Shown: piece after piece, positions 35,688-50,600 of the stretch
How the letters are laid out: the number at the start of each line of letters is the position of its first letter
How positions within the stretch are numbered: position 1 is the first letter of the stretch
NCBI RefSeq assembly: GCF_050948175.1
Contig: NC_135197.1
Span: forward strand, 6,280,501-6,344,500
DNA length: 64,000 nucleotides
Direction: 5' to 3'
Source: Xylocopa sonorina
Lineage: Eukaryota; Arthropoda; Insecta; Hymenoptera; Apidae
Notes under the pieces: generated by a model
What the model saw: the letters and a program-made list of their open reading frames with translations, nothing else
The model's database searches: none
Told to the model about the DNA's origin: nothing
Program-made: the position numbers and the translations under genes

Positions 35688-38600
35688 GTAAGAAGTTTCT
35701 TTCAATCAGGGCAATCCTTAATAAAATGTATCGCGTTATTTAAACGTCGGATACCAATGAGAATCGTCGTAGCCAAAGAATCGATCGAGCAATCGATGTT
35801 CTATAACTCGCCAAGGTACTTAATTAAAGTATACCGCCGCGGCTCTGTCATCGTTGACGATGTTCAAAAAAGGGCACGTATCCGAACACGGACGCGCGAC
35901 GGTCCATTATTACGAATCGCGTTCCTCGCATTCAAACGCGATCCAAAAAGCGTACCTCTGGCGAACTGCGTCACCAAGAGGTTTGGCAGGAGAGAGATGA
36001 AATTTTTGAAATTTCACGGTGCCGTTGCCAGCGAAATTTTATTGGTTTAAGCGGAACGGGTCCCGAAGACGACGCGCCAGCGTCCAGCCAAATAAGAATC
36101 CAAACCCCGTTGGCTGTCGCGATGACCTTCGACGGATTCGCGACAGAGAGGAGACGTTTTCGCGCGGGCAAAATGAAGACGTCGGAAATCCTAAATATAG
36201 AGGCGATCGCGCAAATAGAATACCGCCAGTCACTGACTCGGACCGATTCCGTGCCATCCCCCTTCGTACGTTCTTTCTTCCTCTTCCTATTTTTCACGCA
36301 GCCCGTCCTCGTCCGGCCGGAATAATAACCACGTTGACATCACACGGCACACGTAGCAGCGACGTGAAAATCTCGTGCGACAGGAGCCCGCGACATCGTC
36401 GCCAAGTCCGCTTCGATCGGGACGAACCGCCGCGAAATACGTCGCGGTCGATCGAGAGCCGATGATCCGACGACTCCGATTTTAGCCGCGCCGCTAACCC
36501 TTTGCTCGCGAATCATTTCGATTATTGTCATCGGTACAAGTATGAAATATTTCAACATTCTGAAGGTATTTAATATCGTTGCAAGTTGTACGAGTCAACC
36601 TTTATAAATTAGAAACGTAGCGTATTCTGCAATGTAGCTTAGCTCTCTAACAACTTGAGATAACCGAGCATACAAAGTAGCTGAAACGAAGTGGAATCTT
36701 TTCAATTGAAAGGTAGACTTTACATTCCAGTGAAGATATTAAATCCGAAAAATCGCCTTCGTCGAATGGTCGAGATAAATAGAATTTCTCGGGGCTAGTC
36801 AGTGTGTTTTAATAATCCGCCCCGGCGGAATATCTGACACGAGCGCGGCATAAACATAGTTCTCCCGCGGAATTATTGCGACACCGAGTGCAGGTATTTC
36901 TTTATCTTCGTCCTTTTAGCGTTTCTACGTGGTATCGTGTTCTCGGGCGTTCAACATAAAATGTCAGAATGGAGATCGAAACAGGCGTTTCGGGACGCAT
37001 CTCGGTATCTCGGGAGGATTTCGAGAAAGGAGATTAGATGGTTCTACTTTCCAGCACATCCCCCGTACATCCATGTTGCATACACAAGCGTCAGAGATCT
37101 ATTTCAGAGGAGTTTATCTCGGGCTCGTTCGTGGGAAGAAACAACGTCACATCACCTTAACACCATTGTCTCCTCCGAGATCCTCTTTACCACGATCGTT
37201 CTAGCACCGCGTACTTACCAGTTCGCTCGTATAAAACCTCGCGAATAATCATATCGAAGAGTCGCGTACATCTCGGATCTCTTAAACCTCTCGATGGAAG
37301 AAGCTTCTCGTTTCTTATGGTCAGAGACGCAATCGCGGATACTTTAATTAGTACAAGGAATGGTAACGTCATTTTCCGCATCAAATGAAGATAATTAATA
37401 CCTCTGAATGTGGAACTAGGTGAGAGTATAAACTCTGTTGAAAAGATTTAAGTTAGGTGTTCCCTTGTACGTAAGAGCAAGGTAAAATTACCTTGTACAG
37501 GCAAGTTCTACTTCCTACGTTTCGTTTTACGCGGTATCACAAGAAGTAGTCTTTCAGTCTCTTTATATACGAAGCCGCTTCATAGGCTTTACGGTCCCAT
37601 TTGTTCCGCTGCTTTCGTGCTGTATTAAACTAAGAGGTATAGGTATTGCTTCACCGAGTAAAAGTGGCATCGCTAATACGTATGCCGAAGCAGATAGGCG
37701 GAAAGACGGCCGATACAGCCCTTTATTATATCATCCTTTCAAATGGTATTTTTGATTGGGTCGCTGGACAGCTTGAGATATCTTGAAAGTACCTCCGTTC
37801 CCTATTTTTTGCGTTAGTTAATTAGTTGCACAATTAAACGTGTAATGTAAGCTTTGATGCGGATATTCTCTAATTGAAAGAACGCGAACGTCCGCGATTA
37901 ATTAGAAATATTCGAACAAGGTGTATCCCAAACGATACATTACACTGCTCGATTGCACGACATGTGTACCCGATTTTTCGCTGACCCTGCAACATGTAAC
38001 ACGACAATGTAGAGCTTCAGCATTTTTTTTTTGGATTCTATTTCTGGTGTTAACATGTGTTCTTTAACATAATTAGCCAACAAGTTGTAGTCGGAACTTG
38101 ACGCGAGACTAGAGTACAAGTCGGTCGTCTTCCGTGTTTCAATCTCTCGAACGAGAACCGTGTAATTTATCGTAAGTATTCATTTAGACTGCGAGCGCTC
38201 TCGAGTAATTATAAACGAAAGATCGATCGATGCTCAATCGGTTCTTTAAACGTTCACCAGAGGAGAAAAAGTTCTCGACTCAATATCAAACATGAAACAC
38301 AGTTCCCAGACACGAAAGACCCACGTACCCAATACCAAACCGTATCAATCGAAACCACTTAGCGGGAACAATATCCAGGACAAACTGGAGAAAGTCTTGT
38401 CACTGTACCAACCAAAAGATCACCGTAAAAAAAATCTGTCCAATCGTTTCACAGCGATCGTTTCATTTCAGGAAAGTCTGCCGCCCTCGAACTCGCGGGA
38501 AGAATCGCAGGAGAGACGTCGCAAGAGGAGTTCCCGGGAGAGCGACTCCCGCGAGAGGCTGACGGAGAAGTATCCGGAGAACGCGGCGCTCGAGTTGAGC

Positions 38601-41600
38601 ACGAGCATCGCCGATTGTTGTTGCATCGGGCCGCGTTCGCGTTTGCCGTTGCCACGGATCCCACCGTCGGCGACGGCCGTCGCTACGTCGTCATCGGTGT
38701 ACCCGTTGTCGTCGTCGTCGTTGTCGGCAGCGGCGACGACGACGACGTGCGGAACAGGCGGCGGAGGCGGTGTAGGTGGAGTTGGAGGTGGCGTTGGAGG
38801 TGTAGGCGGTGGACAGGCACCTTTTCCTGGGCAACAAGCGTCTCCGAACAGCCGTGTTGCCGGCGTGGAACAGCCGGCGACGCTGACGACGCCAACGACG
38901 TCGGCGCAACCGACGTTGGTGAACTCTAATAATAACCGTGGGACGTTGCAAACGTCGGTGGGGAACAGCACTGGCCAGCACCATCAAGCACAATCGTCCG
39001 CGGCTCTAACGGCGGCGGTACCGTCGTCCACGTCGCCATCCACCTCGACGTCGTTCAACACGTCGACCGCCGTCCCGACGCTGCAGTCCGTCTCGGTGCC
39101 ACGCCAGCTAGCACAGTGGACGAAGCATCAGACGCTGAAGCTGCAGGTATTTCATTGGGATCGATCACAGCCCCGTTTCGCCTCGACTCGGTCCGATGGT
39201 CTCGTTTCGCGCGGCTGTTACCGTCGATCGTGGATATCGATTATGGGGGATGGATTTTAATGTACGTGGCGCACGACGGGATCCTGGGATCGAGTCGTCT
39301 GCGGAGGATATTTTCGGTGACCCGTCGGACGGAGGAATGCTTCGAAGGCCGTAGAAAAACTGTTGTGATTTCGTAAGAGTGAGCTGGTTCGTAGGAATTT
39401 GGGACGAAGTGTCTTCGACCTGGGAGGACGCTTTGTGTCAAAGCTCGAGAGGTGGCTTACAAGTGGCGGAGATGTAGTATTTTTAATGGCTGGAACGACG
39501 GGCGCGGAGTGAGGAAGGCCTCGCGAAGGTTGATTATTATTTATTTCCTGCCGTTTCTTTTCCCCCCCGTCTGTACACCGTTTCGTCGGGCGTACATTAC
39601 CACGGCGACATTGCGACTGTCAGGAAACGGTAACATTAATAGATCGGGAAAAATAGATTTGACAATTCTTGGCCAAGCCACTGGATCGATTCCCAAACGA
39701 CAGACGACTTTGCTTTGTTAAATCTGGTTCACCTGTTAACTCGGCTCGAACCTGTTAATTTGCCCGTGTCGAATTCCAACGGGACGCGACAATTTGGAGG
39801 GGAAGAGGATCCGATCGTTGGTCGTCTGACGGATCTAGAGAATCGAAAACTCGTACGTGTGTATATACGTACGATACGTAGGTGTCTAGTCGAAGAACGA
39901 TATTCTATTTTGGTCGTCATCTGTCTTTTCCCTCGCGGCAGGCACGAGGCAGCGCACGCTGCGCAGCACCAGTCGATCCAAAAATTGGTCTGGTCGCAAG
40001 TGCACGTTCTTTAAAGAACTCGTGAGAAAGAACAGAATCGAAAACTCTAACAAACCGTATCGAAAATGTTTCATTTTTAATCTCGAGACCAACGTGAGAT
40101 GATCGCGCGCGTCAGTGGAAGGCGGAGCGTTCCGTTTGGCTATTTTATACCAGCTAAGGTGAACGAATTCTTTTCTTTTTTCAATTCAGGAACCAGCAGT
40201 GATAGCGGTGGACCGATTGCACAGGTTCCGGTGGAGCGGGGGCGGAGGAGGAAGTGGCAAAAAGTCCTCTTCCGGCCCCCGGAGCGAAAAGGCCGAGCGC
40301 CTTCGAGAGCTCACTGAAAAACTCAAAGGACCAGCCCCGGTACCGCCACCTAGAAGACCTTCGAGGGTTCAAGCGTCTTCTCCACCCCCGCCCAGCGGAT
40401 ACCAACCGTCGTCGCAAAATTATCCTCAGGTAATGGGGTCCATTTTTTTCCCGTCGTGACTAAACTTTCCCGGCCTCTTGTATTTTGAATGTCGAGGGTA
40501 TACTTAACGTCCGGAGGAGCGAATATTTTATTGCAGAAACTCCTTTCAACAATTTGTCATTCGGAAAGAATTGCAAAACGTTATATTCGTATATCTCGGG
40601 GAACACGAAATAATTCACATCGAATATGCCACGCCAATAAAGCATTAAAAAAGCATGCTCGTAATATATAACTTGAAAACAAAGTCACTTCCTCCGCGAC
40701 CGGTGAAATACGAGAAACACTTAGCTCGGAATACTCGGCGGGCTCATAATTTTGCGCAGCGAAAATATCGTTGTGGTTCTCGAGAAAGAGGGAAAAAATG
40801 TGGAATTTTTCCTGGACGCAGGCAACGAACCAAGGATGCGGTCGCTGCGACGGTCGTCCGTCGTGTCGGAGCTACACGTACAGCGAGGGCACCGGTCACG
40901 GGTCGAGCAACCAGCACCCCCAGTACCCGCAGCACCCCCAGCTGAAGACGATCGGCCGGAGTGACAGTGTGGGTGACGAGTGTTTCAGTGAGTCGAGTAA
41001 CGAGGCGTACAGGAAGCCGTGCACCGACTCGAGGAGATCCTCGCGGTCGGTCAGGCAACACGACAGGAACAGTGGTGACGTAAGTGACATAAAAAACGAG
41101 CTGAACGCCAGTGCGAACGCGGCGAAACACCTGAGACAGTACAGTGATTCGGTGGTGGATAGTGGCACGTGTGTGGACGATTTGTGCGACAGCCTGAGCA
41201 CCACATCCGGAGCAGGGAACGAGGGCGAGGCGAGGGATGCGATCACCAGATTGGAGCCAAGGGGTCCTCTCCTTACGTTCCACAAGTCTAGTGCGCCGTT
41301 TCGGAGTGCCTCCTTCAGTCAGGTGGACTTTAGTCAAGGTAATCGGTTTCCTATCGTTTTCGATTAAGTAGAAACTCTTAAACTCGAGACAACGCGACTA
41401 CGTGGATAATGTTGTTCACAATCCAACCTGTAGCAGCCACCCCTGTTGGCATTAATGTATCCGAGTCTCGCACAAAGCATTCGAGCTATGCGCGGTATAG
41501 TAAAAAACTTGCAGACTCATCGAGCTGCTCATCGCCGCTTTTCAATCGTACCGAGGAAATAGAAATCGCAATGAGCGAGCAGGATTCCGAGTGATCATTA

Positions 41601-44600
41601 GCTAATACGTGGTTACCGATAGATTTGCGGACTTTATTCGCGGTTATCATAGCCACAGGTACAAATGATCGTAAGCGAAACGGCGGAGTCTACGGGAGGC
41701 ATTTGAATGGGCGTACCAGTGGGAGCAGAAGCGACCGTAAGAACAGTTACTCCAAAGCATTCATTGTACTTTGTTTCCGTGTTTATCTTTTCGGGTCTTC
41801 ACCTGCTCGGAACTGGTTCTACTAGTCACTCCCCGTAAAAGGTTCCGCTTTACTTCCTCACCGGAGCGTTATTGCTTCGGTTAATTCGAAGACCATCATC
41901 CTGTTCGCGTTTGCCCGACGCGAACAATTTTTCCAAACGAAATTGACGCCGATGGCATACATTTAGCCCATACATCCGTTTCACGAACGGTTCTCAGAGC
42001 GTTATAGTATTTTATTCGCCGTTGTGCAGTTTATTTCACGCCGCGCGCAGAATTCCTTCGCGATCCAAGAATGGTATTAATAAATAAGTCATTTCGAAGA
42101 TATTTAGCTGGCAACGGTCGACGAGGTATCTCATACGTTTCATAAATTCATACACGACCGCTAACTGTATCACTCTGAAAGGCCCTAAATAAGATTTCGA
42201 AAATAGCCGTATCGCGACAGAGGCATTTCGCGTTTCGTTAAGGGCTTTCCATTATCTCGACGCTTCTAACGGGAATGAAAAATCTGTTTCTGGTCTGCTG
42301 TTTATCGGGCATCTTCCACGGGAGACCAGCTGAAACGTTCAGGTTAGATAGCAGTCGCGTATCCCGCAACAATCTTCAAACTTCATTTGCCAGCGCGAGG
42401 TGCGCTAAGCCTAGGGAAAAAGGAGGAGGCCGCCGTGGTAAGATGCGAGCTGTACGAGTTACATAACGGGACACGATAATGCCGCGATCCGGTATCGTTT
42501 CGTTTTCGTTTCGAGTGGCACGATAAATGGTCCCACGGTTTGCCGCGCGAACGCGGAAATTTCGTTGGGGGAAACGTCGTCGATTAATTATATGATTTGT
42601 ATACGGCCGGGTTGTGTACTTGTAAATATTGACCAGCGGGGCCTGGGTGGGTATACGGGCGCGAGAATGCAGACTCCGACGTGATGGCGGCCCGCCAAAT
42701 AAACACTACCCATTATGTCTATTATTACATTCATGTAGGTGTCGGTTTGTATAACTGAGGATAGGGACAATCTAAATCCGTGAAAGCAGCGATAATATCT
42801 CGCGGGACACTTTTGCGTTATTAAGAAACGCGTGGAAAGTACTCCTTCCCGATTTCGATCTCTCAAATATCTCTGCTCCTCCCCCGTTCGTCCCTCTTCC
42901 TCTTTCTGGTCGCGGGTCTGCTTTCTAACATAAGTTTCACGCATGTTAAAGAGGCGTGCGTCCTAAATTCGCTCGCGGTACGCGGCGCGGCTACATTTTA
43001 TTCGCAAATTCCAGTCCAATAATTTTCGAGGGTAACCGAACGCTTTTCCAACACCGAAACCTCTCGCTGCCCGTGATCAACGCTACGAGTTATATACCGT
43101 ATATAAATTATAGGTCGTACGAGTTTCCACGTCGGCTACGAGTTAACCAGCAACCTCGGAGAAGCTTATCAAATGCTTGGAAATCTAGCAAGGCTCTCAA
43201 GAACTTGTCGTTTCTAATTAAGTTCGAATGGTTGGCGGAACTTTACGGCTCGCGACCGCTCCGCTGGTAGCGCGCCCTCGCCCGTTTCCGTTCTCCGCGA
43301 GCCACCCCTTTGAACCTCGCGAGGTGATACGCTTGCACGCGTACGTGCACGTGACGCTGCAGCGGGATGTGGCGGTTTCACCTTCTCGTCTGGAGGAAGA
43401 GAGGGCGAGAGGGACGCGGAAAAAAAAAAAACGAGAAGAGTGTAACACGTCTGTACACAGTTTACACGCGGATCCGAAAATAGTGAACGGTTCTCTAAAG
43501 GATCCAGATTTTTCGTTCCGCCAACAGAGCGGCCGCGTAACATTGACTTTCGTCTCTGGGCGGTGTAGTTACAGCCCTGAACTACATACCGGACGCAGCT
43601 TCGGTTTCATAATAAAGGACTAGAAATAAGAGAGACATTAGAGAACCGCTTTCCGCCGGGCTCGTATCGCGGACGACCTTAAAGATAAATGCATTTCGCG
43701 TCCATGGCCCGAATAAGCGTATTGTTCGCCTAGGTAATTATTTAAGCGAATTCTGCCGCGTTCTATGATTGTTAGCCGAGTGGTATCGGCGATAGGAAAG
43801 ATACGGTTCGTCCTTTCTCCTTTTGTGCTCATGCAAATGCTTCTCTGTTAAATAGGTATTGCGCGGTGGATCTATTAGTACCATTGTGCCCGCTGATGAT
43901 CTATTTCGAATTGTTCCACGGCTACGCGAAGCGACTCGATCGATATCGTTCCCCCCCGGCCAGGGATTATATCACTCGCGATTTACAGTTTTCGTACAGT
44001 CAGCTTGAGTTATCTAGAGTTGCGAAGTATGAATCAGGTGCTTTGGCAGCGACTGGAACTCTTTGGTTTAACAGAAATATTTATCGAAACCCGATTGATA
44101 CATTACAGAGACGTGGCTCGTGAAAAAATGTTCGTCCGTGCCGTTTCTTCCACTCTCTATTATAAAAAGTAATCGGCCGTGCTATAACGAAATGGTCTCG
44201 TTGCATAATTCCACGAACGATCGAACGATAAATCACGAGGATCTTGGCAAACGCGTGGCACGATTTGCATGACGCGCGGCTGATCCGGTTGCCAGTCAAA
44301 AAATCGAGCGATGGGATCGGATGGAATAAAAAATTCAAAGGGGAGCACCGATTTCTCAATGCGTAACAAGGCCGAAGGCGTGAAACGCGACGAATCGCGT
44401 GCGTGGCGCAAGCCGGAAACGCTTCTCGCTAACGCGCCAACAAATCTCTCGCGGGACACCTTTTACGCTTGGAAGACGGTTTACGAGGACGTGTAACTAG
44501 GTATCTTCTGAAATACAGCCACGGACCACGGATCCTCTCGGCTATTAACGGCAGGGGTACACCGGATACCGGGAATAGGGGCGAAAGGGATCGAGAGAAA

Positions 44601-47600
44601 GCACCGTGGGGATAATAGATTCGCTTTTATCCGATTATCGTCGCTGGTCGAACGAAAAGAATCATCGTTGTCGCGATGATAGTGATTACGAGCACGAGGT
44701 CGACGATCACGTTGCTCCCGGCGACGAGTCGGTCTAATAGGAGCGACGCATGGGAAATTGATTATGGACCTGGCTAACTGCGAACAAGAATGAAACGCGG
44801 AGAAAGGAAGCATTTATCGTACATCGTGGAAACTCTTCTTCAGTCGCGATTTCTATATCGAGCAGAAAACTAGTTTCACGTGCGATGAATTCGAGTAAAT
44901 AAAATTATTCGGAGGTTCGATACGGATTGAGTTACAATAGCTTAGCGTCAGTCAGAGGAATGGAAATTATTTCGAGTAAATTCAGTGATTAAAAGAATAA
45001 TTTCATTCAAACTTTTCTAGGCTGAACGGTAGTTTCGCGTGCACGAACCTAATGCGCGTGCAAAACGAAGCATTAAAATTACACGATACGTCTTTATTTT
45101 TTCCTTGATATTGATTAAAGCGAAAAGAGAATATGAATGGATAATATTCTCGAGTGTACAATCTTATCGTGTGCCCGTAATTGCGTACTTATGCATTCGC
45201 GGGTTTCACTATTTTTCTTGTCCTGGTATTTATGCACGTGAGAAGTCTTCCCGTCCCCCGGCTGCGAACTAAATTAACGGATGTGTGTTTTACCGCAAAG
45301 GAAGAATTTACATAGCGGTTAATTTGACGTTTAATTATTGAGACGATAATTACGGGAAGCCCGTAGTAACGTGGAATTCATAATGATCGTTCCCGATGAT
45401 TTATAACACTTGTTGTAATTATCTGCGGATTCTGTATCGAGTCAACGAGTTTCTTGTTTCTTCTTTCGTCTCGTTGCTGAGAAATTTTGCATTCGAATTT
45501 TTGTTCCGTTTTAGAAGAAGTATTATTAAATAGGCAATCTTCCGTTAAAGACAGTATCAAACGCGACGAGTCTACGAACCTGTAGAAAATTTTTAGCGAC
45601 ACGAATTTATTACGTTGTTAAATACGGCCAGCAGTATGTACAAAATTTGAGCCAAATTAGTAACACGGACGTGCTGCGCTGTCTTAGACAGCGAACAAAT
45701 TTCCTACGTGCGTTTGGAACGTGTATATCAGGACAGTATATTTATTTAGAATCTGAATTATCGATTGCAATTTACTATAATTTACAACTGGTAATTTTTT
45801 CGTCCAATCTCCGGCGTTTACCATAATTCTTTATAATTCTTAATATACACATTCATTCTTTTTATAATTTCCCTTAACACTCATTAAGTTCATCCGTCTC
45901 TGCCCCTCTCTTAATTGGTCTATATCTTAGCCAGAATTCGATCGCAATTGCAGTAGCACAGCTTTGGAGACATCGCTGAGATTTCCGTACTTGTTCCCAC
46001 TCGTACGTCCTGTTTGTTATTATTGGAATGGTCCACCTAGTCGTGTTAAGAGGACTGCCAAACTTACCTGACACTCGTGGAGGTAATTAGAACTTCCTCT
46101 CTCTGTCTCGCGCGGTCTCTCGCTTTTCGCAATGACCTCGCAGTATCCACTGGCGTGTGGAAATTTGCTCGTGGTACCACTAAAAGTCTACGATGCCCGT
46201 TCTCTCGCCGGTATTACGTGATCTTCGAGTGTTTATTTCTTCTACGTGGTTCCAGGTATCCCGTGATAGACAGTTCGATTAAAGACCGGATGATTCAGGG
46301 CTGGGAGAGACGCTCGAAAATGGCCGATTCGGCGAACGTTTATTTTTTATCGTCCGCCTTCTTTCTTTGCTTTCTTTTCTATTCGGGAGCGCGAGCAGTT
46401 TCGTTTCGACGTAAAGCACGGTGGCTGATGAGGAGCAATTGTTGCGAGGGCTGTGGATAACGTTCTTCTACATTTTATTGCGTTAATAAAATGCGTTATA
46501 TACAATGTAATTAATTACTCCGTTCAAACATAATCTTTCTTTTTAATAGCCCACCAAACTTTCTCGACTTGTAAAATTGTTACTCGTTCGCTTATAATTT
46601 ATATCTCGTCCGCAATATATTCGATAAGTAACAATCGAGTCTCCTGTTCCAGGCAATCGACAGAAAGTGCAGCCGATAGCCACGTCGAATCGCACGGAGA
46701 GCAAAGATGTCCGCGCGAGCACGTTACCAAGAAGACGAGGGGACGTCAGTCCGGTCGTCTCGACGCCACAGAACAGCCCCAATCGACAGAGTCCAAGGAC
46801 GTCAACGCCGAGCGTCGACAGCGCCGTTGGTTCCGCGGAAGGCTTGGGCGTACCTCAGACCGGAAACATCGAGGAGATCCGACCGAGGAGCGATGGTTCC
46901 GACAGTCTGGCGACCTCCAGTGCCCTCACCAGTCCGGAACCACCGCTTCCGGAGATCAACGAGCCGCGAATCGATATGGTGCAAGCAGACGTGCCTCCTA
47001 TCGAGATCGTCACCACCGAGCCTGTTTTTCCTCTCGTTGAAAACGCTCAGATCGAGGAAACCGTGCAGAAAGGTAAGCTACTCTATCAACTTCCCTTAAA
47101 GCAACGAATTCCTCAAGGTAATTAAAAAACAGGGCGTTCGTAATCAATCGTAGTCCCATAGAAGTATCTGTCGCGTTCAAGCATTCCGAATTCCGACAAA
47201 CGACACGCGAAATGGAAACGGAAGCGAGGAACGGGTACCGCGAAAGTGAACGATCACCCGCAACGCGGAAAACAGCTGACACAGCTCGCGCTCCTCCCAT
47301 GTAGCAACAGTTTGTTATTCGGGCGATTTCGTCGGTGGGAATTGGCAGCATAATATTACTAAGTCCGACATCCTCGCAGCTTGTAATTTCAATTTAATGA
47401 CTTTATCCGTGCCAGAATGGCGCGTTCGCCGTTCACCCTTCCTCTGCGCGCACCGTCGCGCACGAGCGTTCGTTACACGGCTCTGCCTCTTATCAGACAC
47501 GCGGGCACATCTTAATAGAGGAACGTTTTCGGGAGGGGCACGCGAAAGATTCAACGACCCGCGGGTCCGCTCTTAATTATCGGTTATCCGTTGACACGTT

Positions 47601-50600
47601 TATGGGAGCATCGAGTGGCAAGAATTAGGAATCGCTCGTTGAAAGTCGGCCGGGTGTCCGGTGATGTATTGGGGCATCGGAATCGAACCGGACGAGCCGG
47701 CCAAATATTTTCGCCCGTCCGTACGTGGTGACGGGCAGGGAAAGAAGGACTATTTTTGGTGCACCGGCAGGAGTACGCGGGTACAAAGGTGCGCCCAAGT
47801 TTCCACTTTATTTCGCGTGCCTCTATTTTCGGAACGGCGGGTGCCAGGGTCGAAATAGAAATTTCAACGTCATCGAGTCCTACCCGTCTTCATTGATGAT
47901 TTTACGCCTGTTCTACCCGTCCACGGAGCTACCTGAACGTGGCGAACGCACCAGCGGCATCCGTCTGCCGTGATTCGCCATGAAAACGGCCAAGGGGACG
48001 CTAGGGGAAACTGAGTTACTGCTTTTCTTGCGATCTCTCGTCTCACTGTTCTTTCTATTTATCGGGGAAGTTAGGTAGGCTCGCGTTAGTCGCGCGTCGT
48101 TAAAGCAGACGGCTAATGGTTATCCTCCGTACTCAGCGTAGCGGTTCTTTTTTAACCGTGTTATTTATCCCTGCGCTCGCTTCGATTAGGCTCGATAATC
48201 TCGGAAGGCAGACGTTCCCTTTGATTCGCTCGACCAAGTAATCTAATTCCCGAGAGGTCGTATTCCTCGAGAAGCGTTACGCGTCTGTCGATAATTCGAG
48301 TATCTGAATTCCTCGATGTCAACCGATGGCGGCGAAAGAACCCCTCGCCTTTCAATCTCCCCGGGAGAGATTCAATTTGTTCGTTACATTTCCTCGTCCG
48401 TGGCAGCCGGCGAGGTTAAAAATTGAAACGAGGACGATCATTTCCTGCAGAAAGTAGGTTGGAGCCCCACGAGGTGATAATAACACCCCCGCCCGAGGAG
48501 CCACGGTTGAGTCAAGCCAGCGAGGGTAGCGAGGCGGCGAGCGAGGCACCCTCCGAGGCGTCGTCGCCGTCTGGCAAGACGAGGAGGTACCGCGGGGACA
48601 CCAGCAAAAGGAGAAAGGGCGTGTACATAACCCAATGGCCGGAGTCCTTGGACACCGACAGGAACAAGCTGTCAGCTCAGAGCAGCGAGGAAAGAGACGA
48701 GCCACCTGCGACGCCCAGCGACCTCTCCGACTGCGAGGGCCACACGCCTAGAAGGTAACACGAGAACGAGCACGCTGATATATCGGAATAGAATGCAAAT
48801 AGACCCGAAGCGGCTGTCCAGGGACAGACGATTTAAGAGGAGGGAACGTCGAGAGACGTGGATGTTTGCTTAACCCTTCGATGACCGATGGGACATCCAG
48901 GGCTCTCACTCGAAATCCCGTACCTCTTGCTGTATTAATTTACATTGAACGAACGAGAGGAGAGATTTAAATCCCTTGGCTAGTTGATACGTTTGCAGAC
49001 ACGTTTCCAAAACTCGCTCGGTAATTTTAATATCGATACCATAGTGACTGGAAAATGGAGTGCAGCTCCAGTACAGTAACAGTTACGAAACTTAATTTGA
49101 GATTCGAGAAAGTTTAAAAGAATTGAGGTACAGAAGGATCTGCAAGGTATCGAGAAATTCCAATAGCAATATTCTCGATTAAAGCGAGAACCTGTCGAGA
49201 ACGAATTGAACTCGAGCAGCTACCAGACGCGATCGAATTCTAATTTCATTCTCATTTATTCAGGTACAGCAAGAGGCCTCTCCGCGGCCCCTACGGGCAA
49301 ATGCTCGAGGCGGAAATGGCGAAGCCACGGACCACCGACATCTCTCTCGAGGAAGGTCTTCGTCCTCGTAGAAAAGTTTCCGCGAATCTCTCGTACAACA
49401 CGAGCTCGAATAACAGCAGCTCGGAGCCGCCCACGCCTTGCCATCATAGAACCACTTCCAGCCCGAGCAAACTCGAAGGCCTTCCGGGGCCAAGCCCCGA
49501 ACTACTCGCGGAACTGCTTCGAGGATCGTCCGAGAGGGTGGCACGCGCACCGGCGCACCGAAACGTGAGTACAACTAAATTCAATATGCATTACGCGTTG
49601 CGCTTCGCGGGGGTGTATGCGAAAAGAAACGCGAGGGGGGCGGCGTTCAACGTCGTCGAGGATTATTTAATGCGACGCAAGTCAAATTCCGAGCCATTAG
49701 TCGAATGAAGATAAATAAGCGTGCCTCGCGGCCCGAACAACTGCCCTACCTTTATTATCTGAAACTCCATTATTTGAATACCATCGAGGCGCGCTGTTTT
49801 CCGAACGTCCGACTGTTTGCACGGTTCTATCCTGCGCGAAATTGCGTTCCGTCTTGGAGTGGAGCTCGACCGTGAGAGATCGAGAACGGATGCTGTCGTT
49901 GAATAATCGTGGACATCGAGCGCCGGAATTATTTTCATCTCGCGAGACGTACAATTATGTTATCGACCCGACATTGCCTTTAGCACGCGGAGAAATGGAA
50001 GATTCCCAATGATCAAACGCTCGAAGGGGCGCAGCAAAAGTTTCGTCACGCCCGTAACAGAATCGTCAAACAACTATGAACGCTCTACAAATTTCCTGCG
50101 CGTTTACCAGCGATATTCTCGTTCCCACAGATATCTAAGAGCTTCTTCGCTCACCTAAAACATAGTATATGGATAGATACTTTCACCAATCGTTTAAGGA
50201 GCAAAAAGGAGCGGCTAAATTGGCTCCGGTTTTTCATCTCTTATTCGACTCGGAATCTCAGCGAATGATAATCGCATTTCGCGTAAAGGGTATTCAGGAA
50301 CGAGACGGCGATGTAATGACGAGCTAATCGGCGGATCGATTAACGAGGCCGCCGGCAGTAAAAACAAAAGGGTAGAAGCCAATGCTCTCGAGCGAGTCAA
50401 GAGCACCGCGATTGATCTTATCTCGGCGTCGTATCTCTGGCGGCCTCTTGAGCGATCTTCACCGTCGCTTGTAACATCTGGCGACGAATTTAAAAGCCGG
50501 GGAACGGGATGCTCCGCTCTCGTTCCCGCTCCGAATTGGTTCACGCGACGATTCGTGTAACAGAAATACCGATCGTTGCTCCGATTCAACGTTTGATCTC

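Noticed and set aside
40744..41337. 197-codon minus-strand frame
   Set aside because: It is the antisense shadow of RhoGEF exon 4, which has splice sites and phase support.
47650..47720. tRNA-like GGTTCGATTCC on the minus strand
   Set aside because: The bases flanking the T-loop-like sequence do not form a 5-bp T stem, and no anticodon or acceptor stem could be placed.
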